From assembly GCA_003167555.1 (NCBI GenBank), contig PMSN01000022.1, positions 142,491 to 206,490 on the forward strand: 64,000 nt of DNA, in the 5' to 3' direction. The DNA is from Spartobacteria bacterium (GTDB taxonomy: Bacteria; Verrucomicrobiota; Verrucomicrobiia; Chthoniobacterales; UBA10450). The notes under the pieces were generated by a model, which worked only from the letters and a program-made list of their open reading frames with translations, made no database searches and was not told where the DNA came from. A program made the translations under genes and the position numbers. This document shows positions 1-9,118 of this stretch, one piece after another (the first letter of the stretch is position 1; every line of letters begins with the position of its first letter).

Positions 1-244
1 CGCCTGCTTTCTTCCCACGCACGTAATGCAAGACGGTGTCACCATGCGCGATCAACGCGTAGGGAATGATCTGTTTGTGGCTGGGATCGTTTTCCGCCTG
101 CGCGCGCGGAAGGAAGAAATTGTTTCCACGCGAAAGCAAAGCGCTGAGATATTTTTCCGGCTCGAAATTAAGGCCGTGAAAACTGCCGAGCTCGTCGAAA
201 AGACTTCGCCTGACGACCAGGACATTTTCGTCGGGCTGGCTCAT
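1..244 (-). CDS. Nudix-like hydrolase, COG4112 type (N-terminal part, cut by window edge)
   Basis: An ATG at 242-244 on the minus strand opens an 81-codon frame that leaves the window at base 1. It begins MSQPDENVLVVRRSLFDELG and later reads FFLPRAQAENDPSHKQIIPY and HYVRGKK. I recognise this N-terminal pattern from the 'predicted phosphoesterase, MutT family' group (COG4112). The Nudix box itself would lie beyond the edge, so the catalytic residues cannot be checked. The frame starts 16 bases after the stop of the PagL-like gene on the same strand, so the two may be co-transcribed. Substrate unknown. Confidence 0.6.
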   Translation of the reverse strand, partial: MSQPDENVLVVRRSLFDELGSFHGLNFEPEKYLSALLSRGNNFFLPRAQAENDPSHKQIIPYALIAHGDTVLHYVRGKKAG

Positions 245-260
245 GCGGACGCAGTCGCAA

Positions 261-878
261 CTAAAACGAATAGGTCACGCCGATCTGCGGGCCGAGGAGG
301 TTGAGGCTCGGATTTGGATCGGTCTGGCCGCCGTTGGAAAGATGCTGGTAGAGAATGCCGGCGGTCGCTTTCCAATGATCGTCGATTTTGTAGGCGACGC
401 CGACGGCGGTGAGGATGTTGAAGGTGAAGTCCTGGCCTTGCGCGCCGAAAACATTGGAGTGGCTATCGATCCAGCCGAGACCGACACCGCCCGAGACGTA
501 AGGGATGAAACGCGCGCCGGGTTTGACGAAGTTGTAACGGAGCCCGACCGAGATGCCGTAATAGAAATTCTCCGGGCCGCGCGTGATCGGCTCCACCATG
601 CCGAGGACGTAGATTTGGTTGAAGCCGCGCAGCCAACTGTCCTTGTGGACCGCGCCCCAGCGCCAGCGCGCGGTGAAGAACTGACTCGCGATCTCGTAGC
701 TATTGGGATTGCCGATGACGCCGACCAGGTAGGCCGTCTCCGTCGCCATTTCGAAATTTGGCGCGTCCAGCGGATCATCCGAAGTGAAGTGGGTCGAAAG
801 GCGATCGGTGCCCGCGTGAGCCAACGGCGCGCAGAGGACGAAAAGCAAGGTGGCAAAGATGGTCCGCAAATTTTTCAT
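261..878 (-). CDS. PagL-like outer-membrane lipid A deacylase (acyloxyacyl hydrolase)
   Basis: A 205-residue protein with a signal peptide (about residues 1-22, ending LAHAG) and an outer-membrane beta-barrel pattern ending in aromatic YSF. PagL enzymes remove the 3-O acyl chain of lipid A in the outer membrane using a His-Ser pair near the C terminus. Here the motif YQHLSNGG puts that pair at about His179 and Ser181, followed by the usual NP-L stretch. Length fits the family, which is usually 170-210 residues. The start lies 67 bp from a divergently transcribed secreted-protein gene, so both promoters share that gap. Assignment rests on the HLSNG motif plus barrel character; a catalytically silent relative is possible. 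Confidence 0.72.
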   Translation of the reverse strand: MKNLRTIFATLLFVLCAPLAHAGTDRLSTHFTSDDPLDAPNFEMATETAYLVGVIGNPNSYEIASQFFTARWRWGAVHKDSWLRGFNQIYVLGMVEPITRGPENFYYGISVGLRYNFVKPGARFIPYVSGGVGLGWIDSHSNVFGAQGQDFTFNILTAVGVAYKIDDHWKATAGILYQHLSNGGQTDPNPSLNLLGPQIGVTYSF

Positions 879-945
879 GAAAGCGCGCTACGATATTGCG
901 TGGGGCTCGAATTGCAATTCGCGACAGCATCTGGCACGCTTCGCC

Positions 946-1620
946 ATGAAATCATACATCGCGGTCATCACTTTGCTTTTCGCCGTGGGCGCGCCGGCGG
1001 CGCGGGCGGCCGACGAGTCAGCAGACAAGGCGCAGCAACTCGCCACCGACCTTTGGAAGGCAAGCGGCGGGGAGAATTGGGCGAAGGTGAAAGAAATCCA
1101 TTTCACTTTCGTCGTCGAACAGGAGGGCAAAGCGCTGTTCAGCGCGCAACACGTCTGGAATGTCGCGGCCAGCACAGATGAAGTAAAATGGAAGGACAAA
1201 CAGGGAAAGGATCATCAGGTCACGGCCAATCTCATGACGCCCGCTTCCGATGAAGAGGCGAAAACCGCTTACGGCCGCTGGGTCAATGATGCGTATTGGC
1301 TCCTCGCGCCGCTGAAAATTCGCGACAAGGGCGTGAAAGTGGAAGCAGGCGGACCGAAGGATCTAAATGGCGTCAGTTGCGAAACGCTGAAGTTGAGCTT
1401 TGACCAGGTCGGCCTCACGCCGACGGACAAATACGTTTTCTATCTCGATCCGAAAACAAAACTGCCGTGTGCGTGGGATTACATTCCGCAATCTGGCAAC
1501 GGCCTGCAGGCCACATGGGAAAAGTTCCAGACCTTTGGCGGATTGAATCTCGCGACCGAGCACAATTTCAACGGCAAGACCATCAGGCTGGCGGACATCC
1601 AAGTGGTGACCGCCCAATAG
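946..1620 (+). CDS. Secreted protein of unknown function (outer-membrane lipoprotein-sorting-like)
   Basis: A 224-residue protein starting at the ATG at 946. An upstream in-frame ATG at 850 would add a tail that hides the signal peptide, so I reject it. Residues 1-22 (MKSYIAVITLLFAVGAPAAR) are a clear signal peptide with cleavage near ARA-AD. The mature part opens with a conserved-looking helix (LATDLWKASGGENWAKVKEI) and continues as alternating beta strands ending LNLATEHNFNGK, a pattern seen in periplasmic LolA/LolB-like beta-sheet proteins. No catalytic motif is visible. It diverges from the PagL-like gene. I do not recognise a specific function; the periplasmic location is the firm part. 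Confidence 0.6.
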   Translation: MKSYIAVITLLFAVGAPAARAADESADKAQQLATDLWKASGGENWAKVKEIHFTFVVEQEGKALFSAQHVWNVAASTDEVKWKDKQGKDHQVTANLMTPASDEEAKTAYGRWVNDAYWLLAPLKIRDKGVKVEAGGPKDLNGVSCETLKLSFDQVGLTPTDKYVFYLDPKTKLPCAWDYIPQSGNGLQATWEKFQTFGGLNLATEHNFNGKTIRLADIQVVTAQ

Positions 1621-1628
1621 CTACGTTT

Positions 1629-1728
1629 GTCATCCCGAGCGAAGTCGAGGGATCCCGTCTCGCTGCGATCGACGTCGCTCGCGGCTCTTCGGGGTCCCTC
1701 GACTGCGCTTCGCTCCGCTCAGGATGAC
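1629..1728. repeat. Palindromic intergenic repeat (REP-like)
   Basis: The left arm GTCATCCCGAGCGAAGTCGA and the right arm ending GAGCGGAGCGAAGCGCAGTC (read on the minus strand) form an imperfect inverted repeat of about 28 bp around a GC-rich core, able to fold into a long hairpin. The element sits between two convergent genes and runs into the pseudouridine synthase gene, supplying its stop codon and last residues. This kind of CATCC(C/T)GAGCG palindrome is common between genes in several bacterial phyla; it could also act as a bidirectional terminator here. Confidence 0.75.
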
Positions 1729-2516
1729 GGGGAGTTGTCGGCAAAAGTCGCCAGGTCCGGCGGCAGCGGACTGACCCATCGTTCACCGCCCCCGATTTCC
1801 AGCGCCGCTGAATGCAGTGCGTGGCGGGCCAAGAGAAGCTTGCTCGCGAGTCGCGGAGTCCAGCCGGTCCCGATGAACTCGAGATAAAGTTTTTCATCGG
1901 GCCCGTAAATTTTGTCGCCGACGATAGGATGGCCTAACGAGGCGAGATGCACTCGGATTTGGTGAGTGCGCCCGGTTTGCGGCACCGCGCGGACGATGCT
2001 GAAACGATCGCCCTCGGCGCCGCGTGTGAAGCGTTTCTCCACCGTGAAATCAGTGCGAGCCGGCGCGGCCATCGGATGGATCGCTTGCTTGAGCCAGATT
2101 GGCGATGGCGCGTGAACGCCTTGTCGGGCGAGCGGCGCATCCACCGTTTTCGCTTCCCATTCCGGCCAGCCCCAGACGACCGCGAGATACTCCTTGGCGA
2201 TCCGCTGCTCCTGCATCATCAGCCCGAAACGCCGGGCCGCGGCAGCGTTTTTCGCTACGAGCACGAGCCCGCTCGTTTCACGGTCGAGCCGATTCACGAT
2301 CGAGACCTGTCCGCCGTTCGCGATTTCGAACGCGAGCAGATGTTTCAGTTCGCCCCAAAGCGTGCGCGTTCCGTCCGGCTTCGTGGGATGCACCAGGAGG
2401 AACGGCGGTTTCTCGACCACGAGGAAATCTTCCCGCTCCGCCACGATCGAGATGTTGTTTGCGGGGTGCGCTGCGGTGGCGGATAAAGCTGACTTGATCT
2501 CGCTCCGGAATGTCAC
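1719..2516 (-). CDS. RluA-family RNA pseudouridine synthase
   Basis: A 265-residue enzyme that isomerises uridine to pseudouridine in rRNA or tRNA. The family signature is clear: the N-terminal strand [20 protein letters not shown], then the catalytic loop [15 protein letters not shown] containing the active Asp, and later the conserved [20 protein letters not shown] block followed by GDKIYG. No S4 domain is present, as in RluA/RluC short forms. The GTG at 2516 gives the longest frame; another GTG at 2444 would begin only five residues before the catalytic fold, so the long start is more likely although it overlaps the divergent ABC gene. The last codons come from the adjacent palindromic repeat. 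Which RNA position it modifies cannot be told from sequence. Confidence 0.88.
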   Translation of the reverse strand: MTFRSEIKSALSATAAHPANNISIVAEREDFLVVEKPPFLLVHPTKPDGTRTLWGELKHLLAFEIANGGQVSIVNRLDRETSGLVLVAKNAAAARRFGLMMQEQRIAKEYLAVVWGWPEWEAKTVDAPLARQGVHAPSPIWLKQAIHPMAAPARTDFTVEKRFTRGAEGDRFSIVRAVPQTGRTHQIRVHLASLGHPIVGDKIYGPDEKLYLEFIGTGWTPRLASKLLLARHALHSAALEIGGGERWVSPLPPDLATFADNSPSS

Positions 2517-3177
2517 CCGTCATTATAAGAGCGGCGATCGCGCGGTGCACGCGTTGGACGGCGTCTCGCTCGAGATCGCGCAAAATGAATTCGTCGCGGT
2601 GAGCGGCCCGAGCGGCTGCGGGAAAACCACCCTGATTCATCTTCTCGCCGGACTCGAGCGTCCGACGAGCGGCGAAATCTTTGTCGGCGACCTCGCCGTC
2701 CACAAAGCCGACGACACCGCCTTGACGGATTTCCGGCGCCGGCAACTCGGCCTCGTCTTTCAGTTTTTCAATCTGCTGCCGACGATGAACGTGCTCGAGA
2801 ACGTCAGTTTTCCGTTGCTCCTGCAGGGCGTCGCACCGCGGGAAAGCGAGCAGCGGGCGCAAGAGGTGATCGAGCTGGTCGGCCTCTCCGAGCGAGCGCG
2901 GCATTTCATTCACCAGCTCAGCGGAGGCGAACAACAGCGCACGGCCATCGCCCGCGCACTGGTCCATCGGCCTTCGTTGCTCATCGCCGACGAGCCGACC
3001 GGCAATCTCGATTCCCATTCCGCGGCGTCGGTCATGCAATTGCTCGAGAAAATCGGCGCCGGCCAATTAACCACGTTGATCGTGGTCACTCATAGCGACG
3101 AAGTCGCGCAGGCCGCGTCGAGGCGGGTGGAAATGCGCGACGGGAAAATCGTCCGCGATTCATTTGCTTCCTCGTAA
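2476..3177 (+). CDS. ABC transporter ATP-binding protein, LolD/MacB type
   Basis: A 233-residue ATPase of the family that powers lipoprotein release (LolD) or macrolide/peptide efflux (MacB). Visible in order: Walker [11 protein letters not shown]-loop [10 protein letters not shown], signature [15 protein letters not shown], Walker [14 protein letters not shown] and H-loop [13 protein letters not shown] and [10 protein letters not shown] are typical of this branch. The frame is open far upstream, but only the part from the GTG at 2476 is homologous-looking. That start overlaps the 5' end of the divergent pseudouridine synthase by about 40 bp, so one of the two starts may be shorter (TTG at 2491 is an alternative). 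No permease gene is adjacent, so the partner must be encoded elsewhere. Confidence 0.88.
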   Translation: MADKADLISLRNVTRHYKSGDRAVHALDGVSLEIAQNEFVAVSGPSGCGKTTLIHLLAGLERPTSGEIFVGDLAVHKADDTALTDFRRRQLGLVFQFFNLLPTMNVLENVSFPLLLQGVAPRESEQRAQEVIELVGLSERARHFIHQLSGGEQQRTAIARALVHRPSLLIADEPTGNLDSHSAASVMQLLEKIGAGQLTTLIVVTHSDEVAQAASRRVEMRDGKIVRDSFASS

Positions 3178-3266
3178 TCGTGCTCGTGAGGGGATGATCG
3201 TTTGCTTGACCTGACCCGGAAAACCGCTTTACCTAAACGCCCAGCCTCGATCCGCAGAAACCCGCC

Positions 3267-3731
3267 GTGGAATTAAAAGACATCAAAGCCGTCATCGACC
3301 TGATGAAGAAGAACGACTTGTCGGTCTTCGAGATGGAGAAGGACGGGTTCAAATTGAAACTGCAAAAGGGAGCGGGGGAGCAGACCGTTTTTGCTCCGCA
3401 GCCAGCAGCCGCGCCGCCCGTGCCGATGCCCGCATCGAATGGACCTGCGCCCGCAATCGCCGCGCCGGCGGCACCGGAAACCGCGCCGAGCACCGGGCTA
3501 AAGGACGTTATTTCGCCGATGGTGGGAACATTTTACCGCGCTGGCTCGCCCGACGCGCCGCCGTTTGCCGATGTCGGCAAAGAGGTGAACGAAGAAACCG
3601 TCGTCTGCATCATCGAGGCGATGAAGGTGATGAATGAAATCAAGGCGGAAACCAAAGGTGTGATCGCGGAGGTGGTGGCCGAGAACGGCAAGCCGGTCCA
3701 GTTCGGCCAGGTCCTCTTCCGAGTGAAGTAG
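3267..3731 (+). CDS. accB: Biotin carboxyl carrier protein of acetyl-CoA carboxylase
   Basis: A 154-residue carrier that shuttles carboxyl-biotin between biotin carboxylase and carboxyltransferase in the first step of fatty-acid synthesis. The start is a GTG. N-terminal region MELKDIKAVIDLMKKNDLSV matches the AccB dimer/docking segment, residues about 44-78 are an Ala/Pro-rich flexible linker, and the biotinyl domain holds the EAMKVMNEI motif with the biotinylated lysine at residue 120. Length is usual. The accC gene follows 63 bp later on the same strand, interrupted only by a small palindromic element, so the pair is an accBC operon as in most bacteria. Confidence 0.96.
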   Translation: MELKDIKAVIDLMKKNDLSVFEMEKDGFKLKLQKGAGEQTVFAPQPAAAPPVPMPASNGPAPAIAAPAAPETAPSTGLKDVISPMVGTFYRAGSPDAPPFADVGKEVNEETVVCIIEAMKVMNEIKAETKGVIAEVVAENGKPVQFGQVLFRVK

Positions 3732-3793
3732 CGCAAGCTTCCAGCTTGCGTAGTTTCGGTCTGTCCCGCAGCGGCGGGAGAAGCTTGCGTTAC
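3729..3793. repeat. 65-bp nested palindrome between accB and accC
   Basis: The outer arms GTAGCGCAAGCTT and AAGCTTGCGTTAC are inverted with one mismatch. Inside are a perfect hairpin CGCAAGCT-TCC-AGCTTGCG and a second GC-rich hairpin (CCCGC-AGC-GGCGGG). The architecture resembles the 153-bp element at 51267-51419. It begins in the accB stop codon and ends two bases before the accC start, so it fills the whole intergenic gap and may tune accC expression or mRNA processing. Confidence 0.7.
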
Positions 3794-3794
3794 G

Positions 3795-5180
3795 ATGTTC
3801 GAGAAAATCTTAATCGCGAATCGGGGCGAAATCGCCCTGCGCATCATCCGGGCCTGTAAAGAGCTCGGTATTCGCACGCTCGCCGTTTACTCGGAAGCGG
3901 ATGTGGATTCGCTCCACGTCCAGCTCGCGGACGAGGCCATTTGCATCGGCGCGCCGCCCAGCTCGGAGAGCTATCTCAAGATCGATCGCATCATGAGCGC
4001 GGCGGAAGTGGGCGACGTCGATGCCATTCATCCCGGGTATGGTTTCCTCGCCGAGAACGCGCATTTCGCCGAAGTCTGCGAGAGCTGCAAAATAAAATTC
4101 ATCGGCCCGCCGGCGAGCGCGATGCACGCAATGGGCGACAAGAATTCCGCGCGCGCCTACGCTCGTAAAGCCGGCGTCTCGATCACGCCAGGCAGCGACG
4201 GGATCGTCGAAACCGAGCAGGACGCATTGAAAGTCGCGCGCAAGATTGGTTATCCGCTCATGATCAAAGCAGTCGCCGGCGGCGGCGGTCGCGGCATGCG
4301 GACGGCGCGCAACGAAGCGAGTCTCGGTCCAGCCTTTCATAACGCGCGGCTGGAAGCGGAGAAAGCTTTCGGGAACGGCGCGATCTACATCGAGAAGCTG
4401 ATCGTCAATCCGCACCATATCGAATTCCAGATCATGGCGGACCAGCACGGGCGCACCGTCCATCTCGGCGAGCGGGATTGCTCGATCCAGCGGCGCAATC
4501 AAAAAGTCATCGAGGAATGTCCATCACCGCTGATCTCACCGGGGCTGCGCAAGAAAATGGGACACGCTGCAGTGAAGCTGGCGGAATCGGTGGGTTATCA
4601 AAATGCCGGGACGGTGGAGTTCCTGGTCGATAACGAGGGCAACTATTACTTCATCGAGATGAACACGCGCATCCAGGTCGAGCACACGATTACCGAGGAA
4701 GTCTACGGTTGCGACCTGGTGAAGGAACAGATTTTGATCGCGTCGGGCGAACGGCTTTCACCGCACGTCGCAAACGCCACGGCGCGGCTCCATGCGATCC
4801 AATGCCGGATCAACGCTGAGGACCCCGAGAAGAATTTCCAGCCGTCGCCCGGCCGGATCGCATTTTACTACGCGCCCGGCGGCCGTGGCGTGAGGATCGA
4901 TTCGCACGCTTACACGGGCTATGTGGTGCCGCCATTCTACGATTCCATGATCGCGAAGTTGATCACGATCGGCGCCACGCGCGCCTCGGCGATCGCCCGG
5001 ATGCGGCGGGCACTCGACGAGTATTACATCACCGGCATCAAAACGACGGTGCCATTTCACAGCGCAATCATGCGCAACGCGGAATTCCGCAACGGCACCT
5101 ACGACACCGGCTTTGTCGAACGCGTCATGAACTCGGAGAACTTCGAGCTCAAACCGACCTCCACTCGGTTGCACGAGTAA
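3795..5180 (+). CDS. accC: Acetyl-CoA carboxylase, biotin carboxylase subunit
   Basis: A 461-residue ATP-grasp enzyme that carboxylates the biotin on AccB using bicarbonate and ATP. The N terminus [20 protein letters not shown] is the canonical biotin carboxylase start. The glycine-rich ATP loop reads GGGGRGMR, the bicarbonate/biotin site region [20 protein letters not shown], and the metal and catalytic loop [18 protein letters not shown]. The C-terminal biotin carboxylase domain ends at about residue 450. Length is typical (about 450). It lies directly after accB and before thiE; only nine bases separate its stop from the thiE start, so transcription probably continues. Confidence 0.97.
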   Translation: MFEKILIANRGEIALRIIRACKELGIRTLAVYSEADVDSLHVQLADEAICIGAPPSSESYLKIDRIMSAAEVGDVDAIHPGYGFLAENAHFAEVCESCKIKFIGPPASAMHAMGDKNSARAYARKAGVSITPGSDGIVETEQDALKVARKIGYPLMIKAVAGGGGRGMRTARNEASLGPAFHNARLEAEKAFGNGAIYIEKLIVNPHHIEFQIMADQHGRTVHLGERDCSIQRRNQKVIEECPSPLISPGLRKKMGHAAVKLAESVGYQNAGTVEFLVDNEGNYYFIEMNTRIQVEHTITEEVYGCDLVKEQILIASGERLSPHVANATARLHAIQCRINAEDPEKNFQPSPGRIAFYYAPGGRGVRIDSHAYTGYVVPPFYDSMIAKLITIGATRASAIARMRRALDEYYITGIKTTVPFHSAIMRNAEFRNGTYDTGFVERVMNSENFELKPTSTRLHE

Positions 5181-5188
5181 TCAGTCCT

Positions 5189-5827
5189 TTGACTGCCGAC
5201 GATCTCAGCCGTTGCCGGCTCTACGGCATCTTGGATCTGGCCTACGTCGATGCTGGCAGCGCGAGAAAGGTGATCGACGAAATGATGGACGGCGGCGTCG
5301 ATCTCATTCAATTGCGCGCGAAAGCGCAACCCGCCGCGCAGATCGCGGCGCTCGCGGCCGAACTGCATAGCGCCACGCGGGAACGCGCCGTTCCCCTCAT
5401 CATCAACGATCATCCTGAAATCGCGCGCATCGTTCCGGCCGAAGGCGTTCATGTCGGCCAGGACGACGTCCCCATCGCGGAAGCGCGCGAGAGCGCGGGC
5501 GCACACTGCGTCGTCGGAAAATCAACCCATAGCGTCGACCAGGCCATCCGCGCTTTCGACGAGGGCGCCGATTACATCGGCTTCGGCCCAATTTTCGCCA
5601 CGCCAACGAAGCCGGACTATCCTCCCATCGGTCTCGATGAAATTCGAAAAGTTCACGACGCCGTGCGCATCCCGATCTTTTGCATCGGCGGAATCAAACT
5701 GGAAAATCTGTCCGGGGTGCTCGCCGCTGGCGGGCGCCGAGTCGTGATCGTCTCGGGTTTGCTTCAGGCGAAAGACATCGCATCGTATGCGCGCTCCGCG
5801 AAAAAATTACTGACCTCCGCTCTCTGA
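5189..5827 (+). CDS. thiE: Thiamine-phosphate synthase
   Basis: A 212-residue TIM-barrel enzyme joining the pyrimidine and thiazole phosphates to form thiamine phosphate. Family marks are the strand CRLYGILDL, DLIQLRAK for phosphate/pyrimidine binding, LIINDHPEIA, GVHVGQDD, VGKSTHS, the IGFGPIFATPTKPDY loop and IFCIGGI. The only start in a good position is a TTG at 5189, nine bases after the accC stop; this unusual start is worth confirming. No other thi genes are near, so its place after accBC looks like operon neighbourhood, not a thiamine cluster. No TPP riboswitch is seen in the short gap. Confidence 0.93.
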   Translation: MTADDLSRCRLYGILDLAYVDAGSARKVIDEMMDGGVDLIQLRAKAQPAAQIAALAAELHSATRERAVPLIINDHPEIARIVPAEGVHVGQDDVPIAEARESAGAHCVVGKSTHSVDQAIRAFDEGADYIGFGPIFATPTKPDYPPIGLDEIRKVHDAVRIPIFCIGGIKLENLSGVLAAGGRRVVIVSGLLQAKDIASYARSAKKLLTSAL

Positions 5828-5837
5828 CCTCTGCCTT

Positions 5838-6752
5838 ATGTCTGTCCTCATTGTTGGTTCCATTGCGCTCGATACCGTCAAGACACCTGTCGAAGAACAC
5901 GCTGACTTGCTAGGCGGCTCGGCTTCTTATGCGGCCCTGGGCGCGAGCTTCTTCTCGCCGGTGAAACTTGTCGGCATCGTCGGAAATGATTTTCCCGCAG
6001 CGGAATTCGATTTCTGGAAGTCGCGCCAGATCGATGCGGACGGAGTCCAGCGCGTGGAAGGCAAGACGTTCCGATGGTCGGGCGAATACGCGTGGGACAT
6101 GAACACGCGCGAGACGCGCTCAGTGGCGCTGAATGTCTTCGAACATTTCCGGCCGGCGCTGCCGGAATCCTATCGTGAAACCGATTTCGTTTTGCTGGCC
6201 AACATCGCGCCGGCCTTGCAATCGCATGTGCTCGATCAGATGAAGCGGCCGCGTTTCGTCGTGGCCGACACGATGGATTTGTGGATCGAGACGACGCGCG
6301 CCGACCTCGATGCGCTCCTGCCGCGCGTCGATCTTCTCATTCTCAATGACAGCGAAGCGCGCGAGTTGACGAAGGAAACGAGCCTGATCAAAGCCGGCCG
6401 CAAGATTCGCAAAGGCGGTCCGCGTTACGTCGCGATCAAGAAGGGAGAGCATGGCGCGTTGCTCTTCAGTGAAGACGAATTCTTCAGCTGCGGCGCGTAT
6501 CCGCTGGAAGACATCCACGACCCGACCGGGGCGGGGGATACGTTCGCCGGCGGACTGACCGGTTATCTCGCTTCCGCAAAGCGGGAACCCACCTTCTCCG
6601 ATCTACGCCGCGCCGTCATTTACGGGAGCGTCCTGGCGAGCTTCAACGTGGAGGCCTTCAGCCTCGAGCGCTTGCGAACGTTGACCATGGAAGAAATCTC
6701 GGCCCGCTATCAAATCTTCAAAGCGATGAGCGAGTTTGAGTCGCTGGGATAA
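5838..6752 (+). CDS. PfkB-family sugar or nucleoside kinase
   Basis: A 304-residue ribokinase-fold kinase. It starts MSVLIVGSIALDTVKTP, has the N-terminal di-glycine substrate loop LLGGSASYAA, and ends with the PfkB signature around residues 225-245, DPTGAGDTFAGGLTGYLA, where the Asp of GAGD is the catalytic base and the glycines form the anion hole. Length fits the family. The start codon is 10 bases after thiE, so it closes the accB-accC-thiE operon. The family phosphorylates ribose, fructose, adenosine and related substrates; nothing in the sequence fixes which. Confidence 0.88.
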   Translation: MSVLIVGSIALDTVKTPVEEHADLLGGSASYAALGASFFSPVKLVGIVGNDFPAAEFDFWKSRQIDADGVQRVEGKTFRWSGEYAWDMNTRETRSVALNVFEHFRPALPESYRETDFVLLANIAPALQSHVLDQMKRPRFVVADTMDLWIETTRADLDALLPRVDLLILNDSEARELTKETSLIKAGRKIRKGGPRYVAIKKGEHGALLFSEDEFFSCGAYPLEDIHDPTGAGDTFAGGLTGYLASAKREPTFSDLRRAVIYGSVLASFNVEAFSLERLRTLTMEEISARYQIFKAMSEFESLG

Positions 6753-6785
6753 CCAACCCGGTCCTGCTGTAGAATCAGCGAGCCG

Positions 6786-6962
6786 TCAGCGCTCCTGAGG
6801 CCGGGGAAGATCCCGCGCGAATGCTTCACGCGCCTGAACGTCGGCCTTGGTTTGCGCCGGATTTTCGGGAGGTGCGGGGTTGGGTCCGTTGGCACACGCT
6901 GCCAGAAAAACGAATCCAATGAAAACGAGCACAAGTTTCGTCGACGGCATGAGTCTCATCAT
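6786..6962 (-). CDS. Small lipoprotein, 58 residues
   Basis: A short frame on the minus strand, convergent with the kinase gene. It begins with two adjacent ATGs (6960-6962 and 6957-6959) and reads MMRLMPSTKLVLVFIGFVFL followed by AACANGP. The hydrophobic stretch and perfect lipobox L-A-A-C at residues 20-23 mark a signal peptidase II substrate. The mature part is only about 35 residues, Pro-rich then charged, ending LPRPQER. Asn after Cys+1 Ala gives no inner-membrane retention signal, so outer-membrane sorting is possible. Function unknown; small lipoproteins of this type can resemble entericidins or phage-type spanin lipoproteins, but no partner is visible. Confidence 0.6.
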   Translation of the reverse strand: MMRLMPSTKLVLVFIGFVFLAACANGPNPAPPENPAQTKADVQAREAFARDLPRPQER

Positions 6963-7181
6963 TGAACTCTAACGCAAACAAAAAGTCTCGTGCGGATTTT
7001 TCATGAAACCTCCGTTCCTCCAAACGTCTCTCGTCTACTGCAAACATGGAGAAAACGCGAAGAACAATTCTTAAGCTGAAGATTTCCGCAGGGAAACTCC
7101 AGGAATTTCCTCGAAGGACGGACGAGTTCCATCTTCCGGACTTGTCAGTTTTGAATCAACCCGATAGGTAATCATTCCGCG

Positions 7182-8987
7182 ATGTCGCCTCGTCCTACCA
7201 TTTTCATTTCAGCGGTGAGCAAGGAATTACGGAGCGCGCGGCAGCTCGTCGCCAACACGCTGACCTTTTTGGGATACGAGCCCGTCTGGCAGGACATCTT
7301 TGGAACGGAAAGCGGCGACCTGCGCCAGATGCTGCGTCAGCAGATCGATCAGTGCAAAGGCGTGGTCCAACTCATCGGGCAATGCTACGGCGCCGAAGCG
7401 CCTGTTCCGGACGAAGAATTCGGCCGGGTCAGTTACACTCAATATGAGGCTCTGTATGCGAGAAAGCGCGGAAAAAAAACCTGGTACCTTTACATGGACG
7501 AGAGTTTTCCGATCGACGCGCACGAACCGGAGCCCGAGGAACTGCGCCATTTACAGGCGGCCTATCGGAACATTCTGAAAGTCGACACGCACCTTTTCCA
7601 TCCGCTTGCCACCCGCGAAGCGTTGGAGGCGGGAGTTCTCAAGCTTCGCGACGATCTCACTCAACTGCGTCGTGGCGCAAAACGATGGGCCTGGGGCGTG
7701 GCGGCGCTGCTTTGCGTTATCGCGGTCCTTGTGATCTGGCTTGTGCGCGGACAGGGGAAAATGACGGCGCAGTTGGCGAAGGACGGCGGATCGCTGGAGA
7801 AGATCGCGCAACGCTTCGAATCGCTCGCCTCGACTGGCGGACTCATTACGGCCGCGAAAACTCCCGAGGAGCATTATCACAATGCCCGCGTCCACGAACT
7901 CGGTGGCAATTTCTCCGCCGCGCGCAAGGAATACGCCGAGTATCTGGCCTCGAATCTCGAAGCGCTCGATCCGTGGTTAAGCTACTCGGCTATGCTGAAG
8001 GCGGCGGAAGGCAAAGCCGGCGCGGTCGAGGCGATGCACTATTTCGCCGACAAACTAAAGCCGCATACAGTTTCCTACGAAACCGCGCTCGCTCTCCTTG
8101 AGGACGGAGAGGCGCGCCTGAAGCAACTCCAGACACTCGCGGAGAAGTTTCCCGACTTCGGTCCGCTGGCGTGGCTGATCAGCCAGGAATATTCCGAGGC
8201 CCGGCGTGGCGACCAGACGCTCGCCGATCAGCGCGCGGAAAAGGAGTGGCTCGAGAAGTTTCGCGCCGCGCATGCCGCGGGAAAATTTGAGAAATATTTC
8301 CTGGATAAGAAAGAAGCGCTGAAGTGGATTGAAGCTGCGGATGCGCGCTGGGCCAAGCTGACCAGCACGCCGGAGCGAGTCCTGGAAAATCCGGTCACGG
8401 TTACGGCGCAACAGAGCAACGGCGGCTGGGCCGTCACCTTCCAGGTGGCGGATTTCAAGATAAAGGAGCTTTTCTACAAGCTGGACGGGAAAGGCGATTT
8501 CCAGTCCACGGGCCATCTTCCAATCAAGAACCCGCAGACCGGCCTGCCGATGCCAAACACCTACGTCCCACTGCCGAACCTCCCGCCCGGCGAGCATACG
8601 CTCGAGGTGAAATACGTGGACAAAAACGAGAAGACAAACGGCCCCTACACGCTCAAATTTTCCACAGGCGACGAACAGCTCGCCCAGGGGAAGATGGCCC
8701 TCAATATGACCGCGGGTTCGTGGCTCTCTTTTCGCGACTACGACGGGAAAGTATTACTCTATTTCACTCACCTGATGTCTTATCGTCCGATCATCAAAGA
8801 GGTCCGCTACTCCCTAAACAGCGATACGCTCGACCAGAACTTCAAGTTCAAGCCGAGCAACACAATGTATGAGGTCGGTGACGAACTTTATCTCACCGTG
8901 CCGGGCAATTCAGAATTCGCGAACGTCCAGGTGACCTACAAGGACGGCACGAAATCGACGGTCCAGAAAATCCTGCGGACGAAATAG
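7182..8987 (+). CDS. Membrane-anchored DUF4062 protein
   Basis: A 601-residue protein. Residues 5-130 form a DUF4062 domain: it opens TIFISAVSKELRSARQLVAN and contains GDLRQMLRQQIDQCKGVVQL and SYTQYEALYARKRGKK, the usual landmarks. DUF4062 is a TIR-like Rossmann module mostly found at the N terminus of STAND ATPases, often in signalling or defence proteins. Here the NTPase part is absent. A single transmembrane helix (about 169-188) follows, then a helical, TPR-like region (about 225-390) that should be outside the cytoplasm, then two beta-rich domains to the end, each repeating the idea 'KELFYKLDGKGDF' and 'KEVRYSLNSD'. Function unknown; the layout suggests a sensor that couples an envelope domain to a cytoplasmic signalling module. 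Confidence 0.75.
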   Translation: MSPRPTIFISAVSKELRSARQLVANTLTFLGYEPVWQDIFGTESGDLRQMLRQQIDQCKGVVQLIGQCYGAEAPVPDEEFGRVSYTQYEALYARKRGKKTWYLYMDESFPIDAHEPEPEELRHLQAAYRNILKVDTHLFHPLATREALEAGVLKLRDDLTQLRRGAKRWAWGVAALLCVIAVLVIWLVRGQGKMTAQLAKDGGSLEKIAQRFESLASTGGLITAAKTPEEHYHNARVHELGGNFSAARKEYAEYLASNLEALDPWLSYSAMLKAAEGKAGAVEAMHYFADKLKPHTVSYETALALLEDGEARLKQLQTLAEKFPDFGPLAWLISQEYSEARRGDQTLADQRAEKEWLEKFRAAHAAGKFEKYFLDKKEALKWIEAADARWAKLTSTPERVLENPVTVTAQQSNGGWAVTFQVADFKIKELFYKLDGKGDFQSTGHLPIKNPQTGLPMPNTYVPLPNLPPGEHTLEVKYVDKNEKTNGPYTLKFSTGDEQLAQGKMALNMTAGSWLSFRDYDGKVLLYFTHLMSYRPIIKEVRYSLNSDTLDQNFKFKPSNTMYEVGDELYLTVPGNSEFANVQVTYKDGTKSTVQKILRTK

Positions 8988-9118
8988 CGAACCGCGGGCG
9001 GGCGCCGCATCGTAAGACATGGCGCACCGGTGAAGTTGCCTCGTCAGCCGCCTGCGGTTAAGCAAAGTGTTACGGCTTGTGATATGCTCGCTCTACCTCA
9101 ACGAGAGCTGCGTCATCG

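Noticed and set aside
243..1181. 312-codon plus-strand frame near the left edge
   Set aside because: It is antisense to the PagL-like gene, Arg/Glu/Ala-rich and without any domain; an artefact of high GC.
7046..7171. 41-codon frame just upstream of the DUF4062 gene
   Set aside because: No ribosome site, no hydrophobic or domain pattern, no overlap with the next gene; chance frame.
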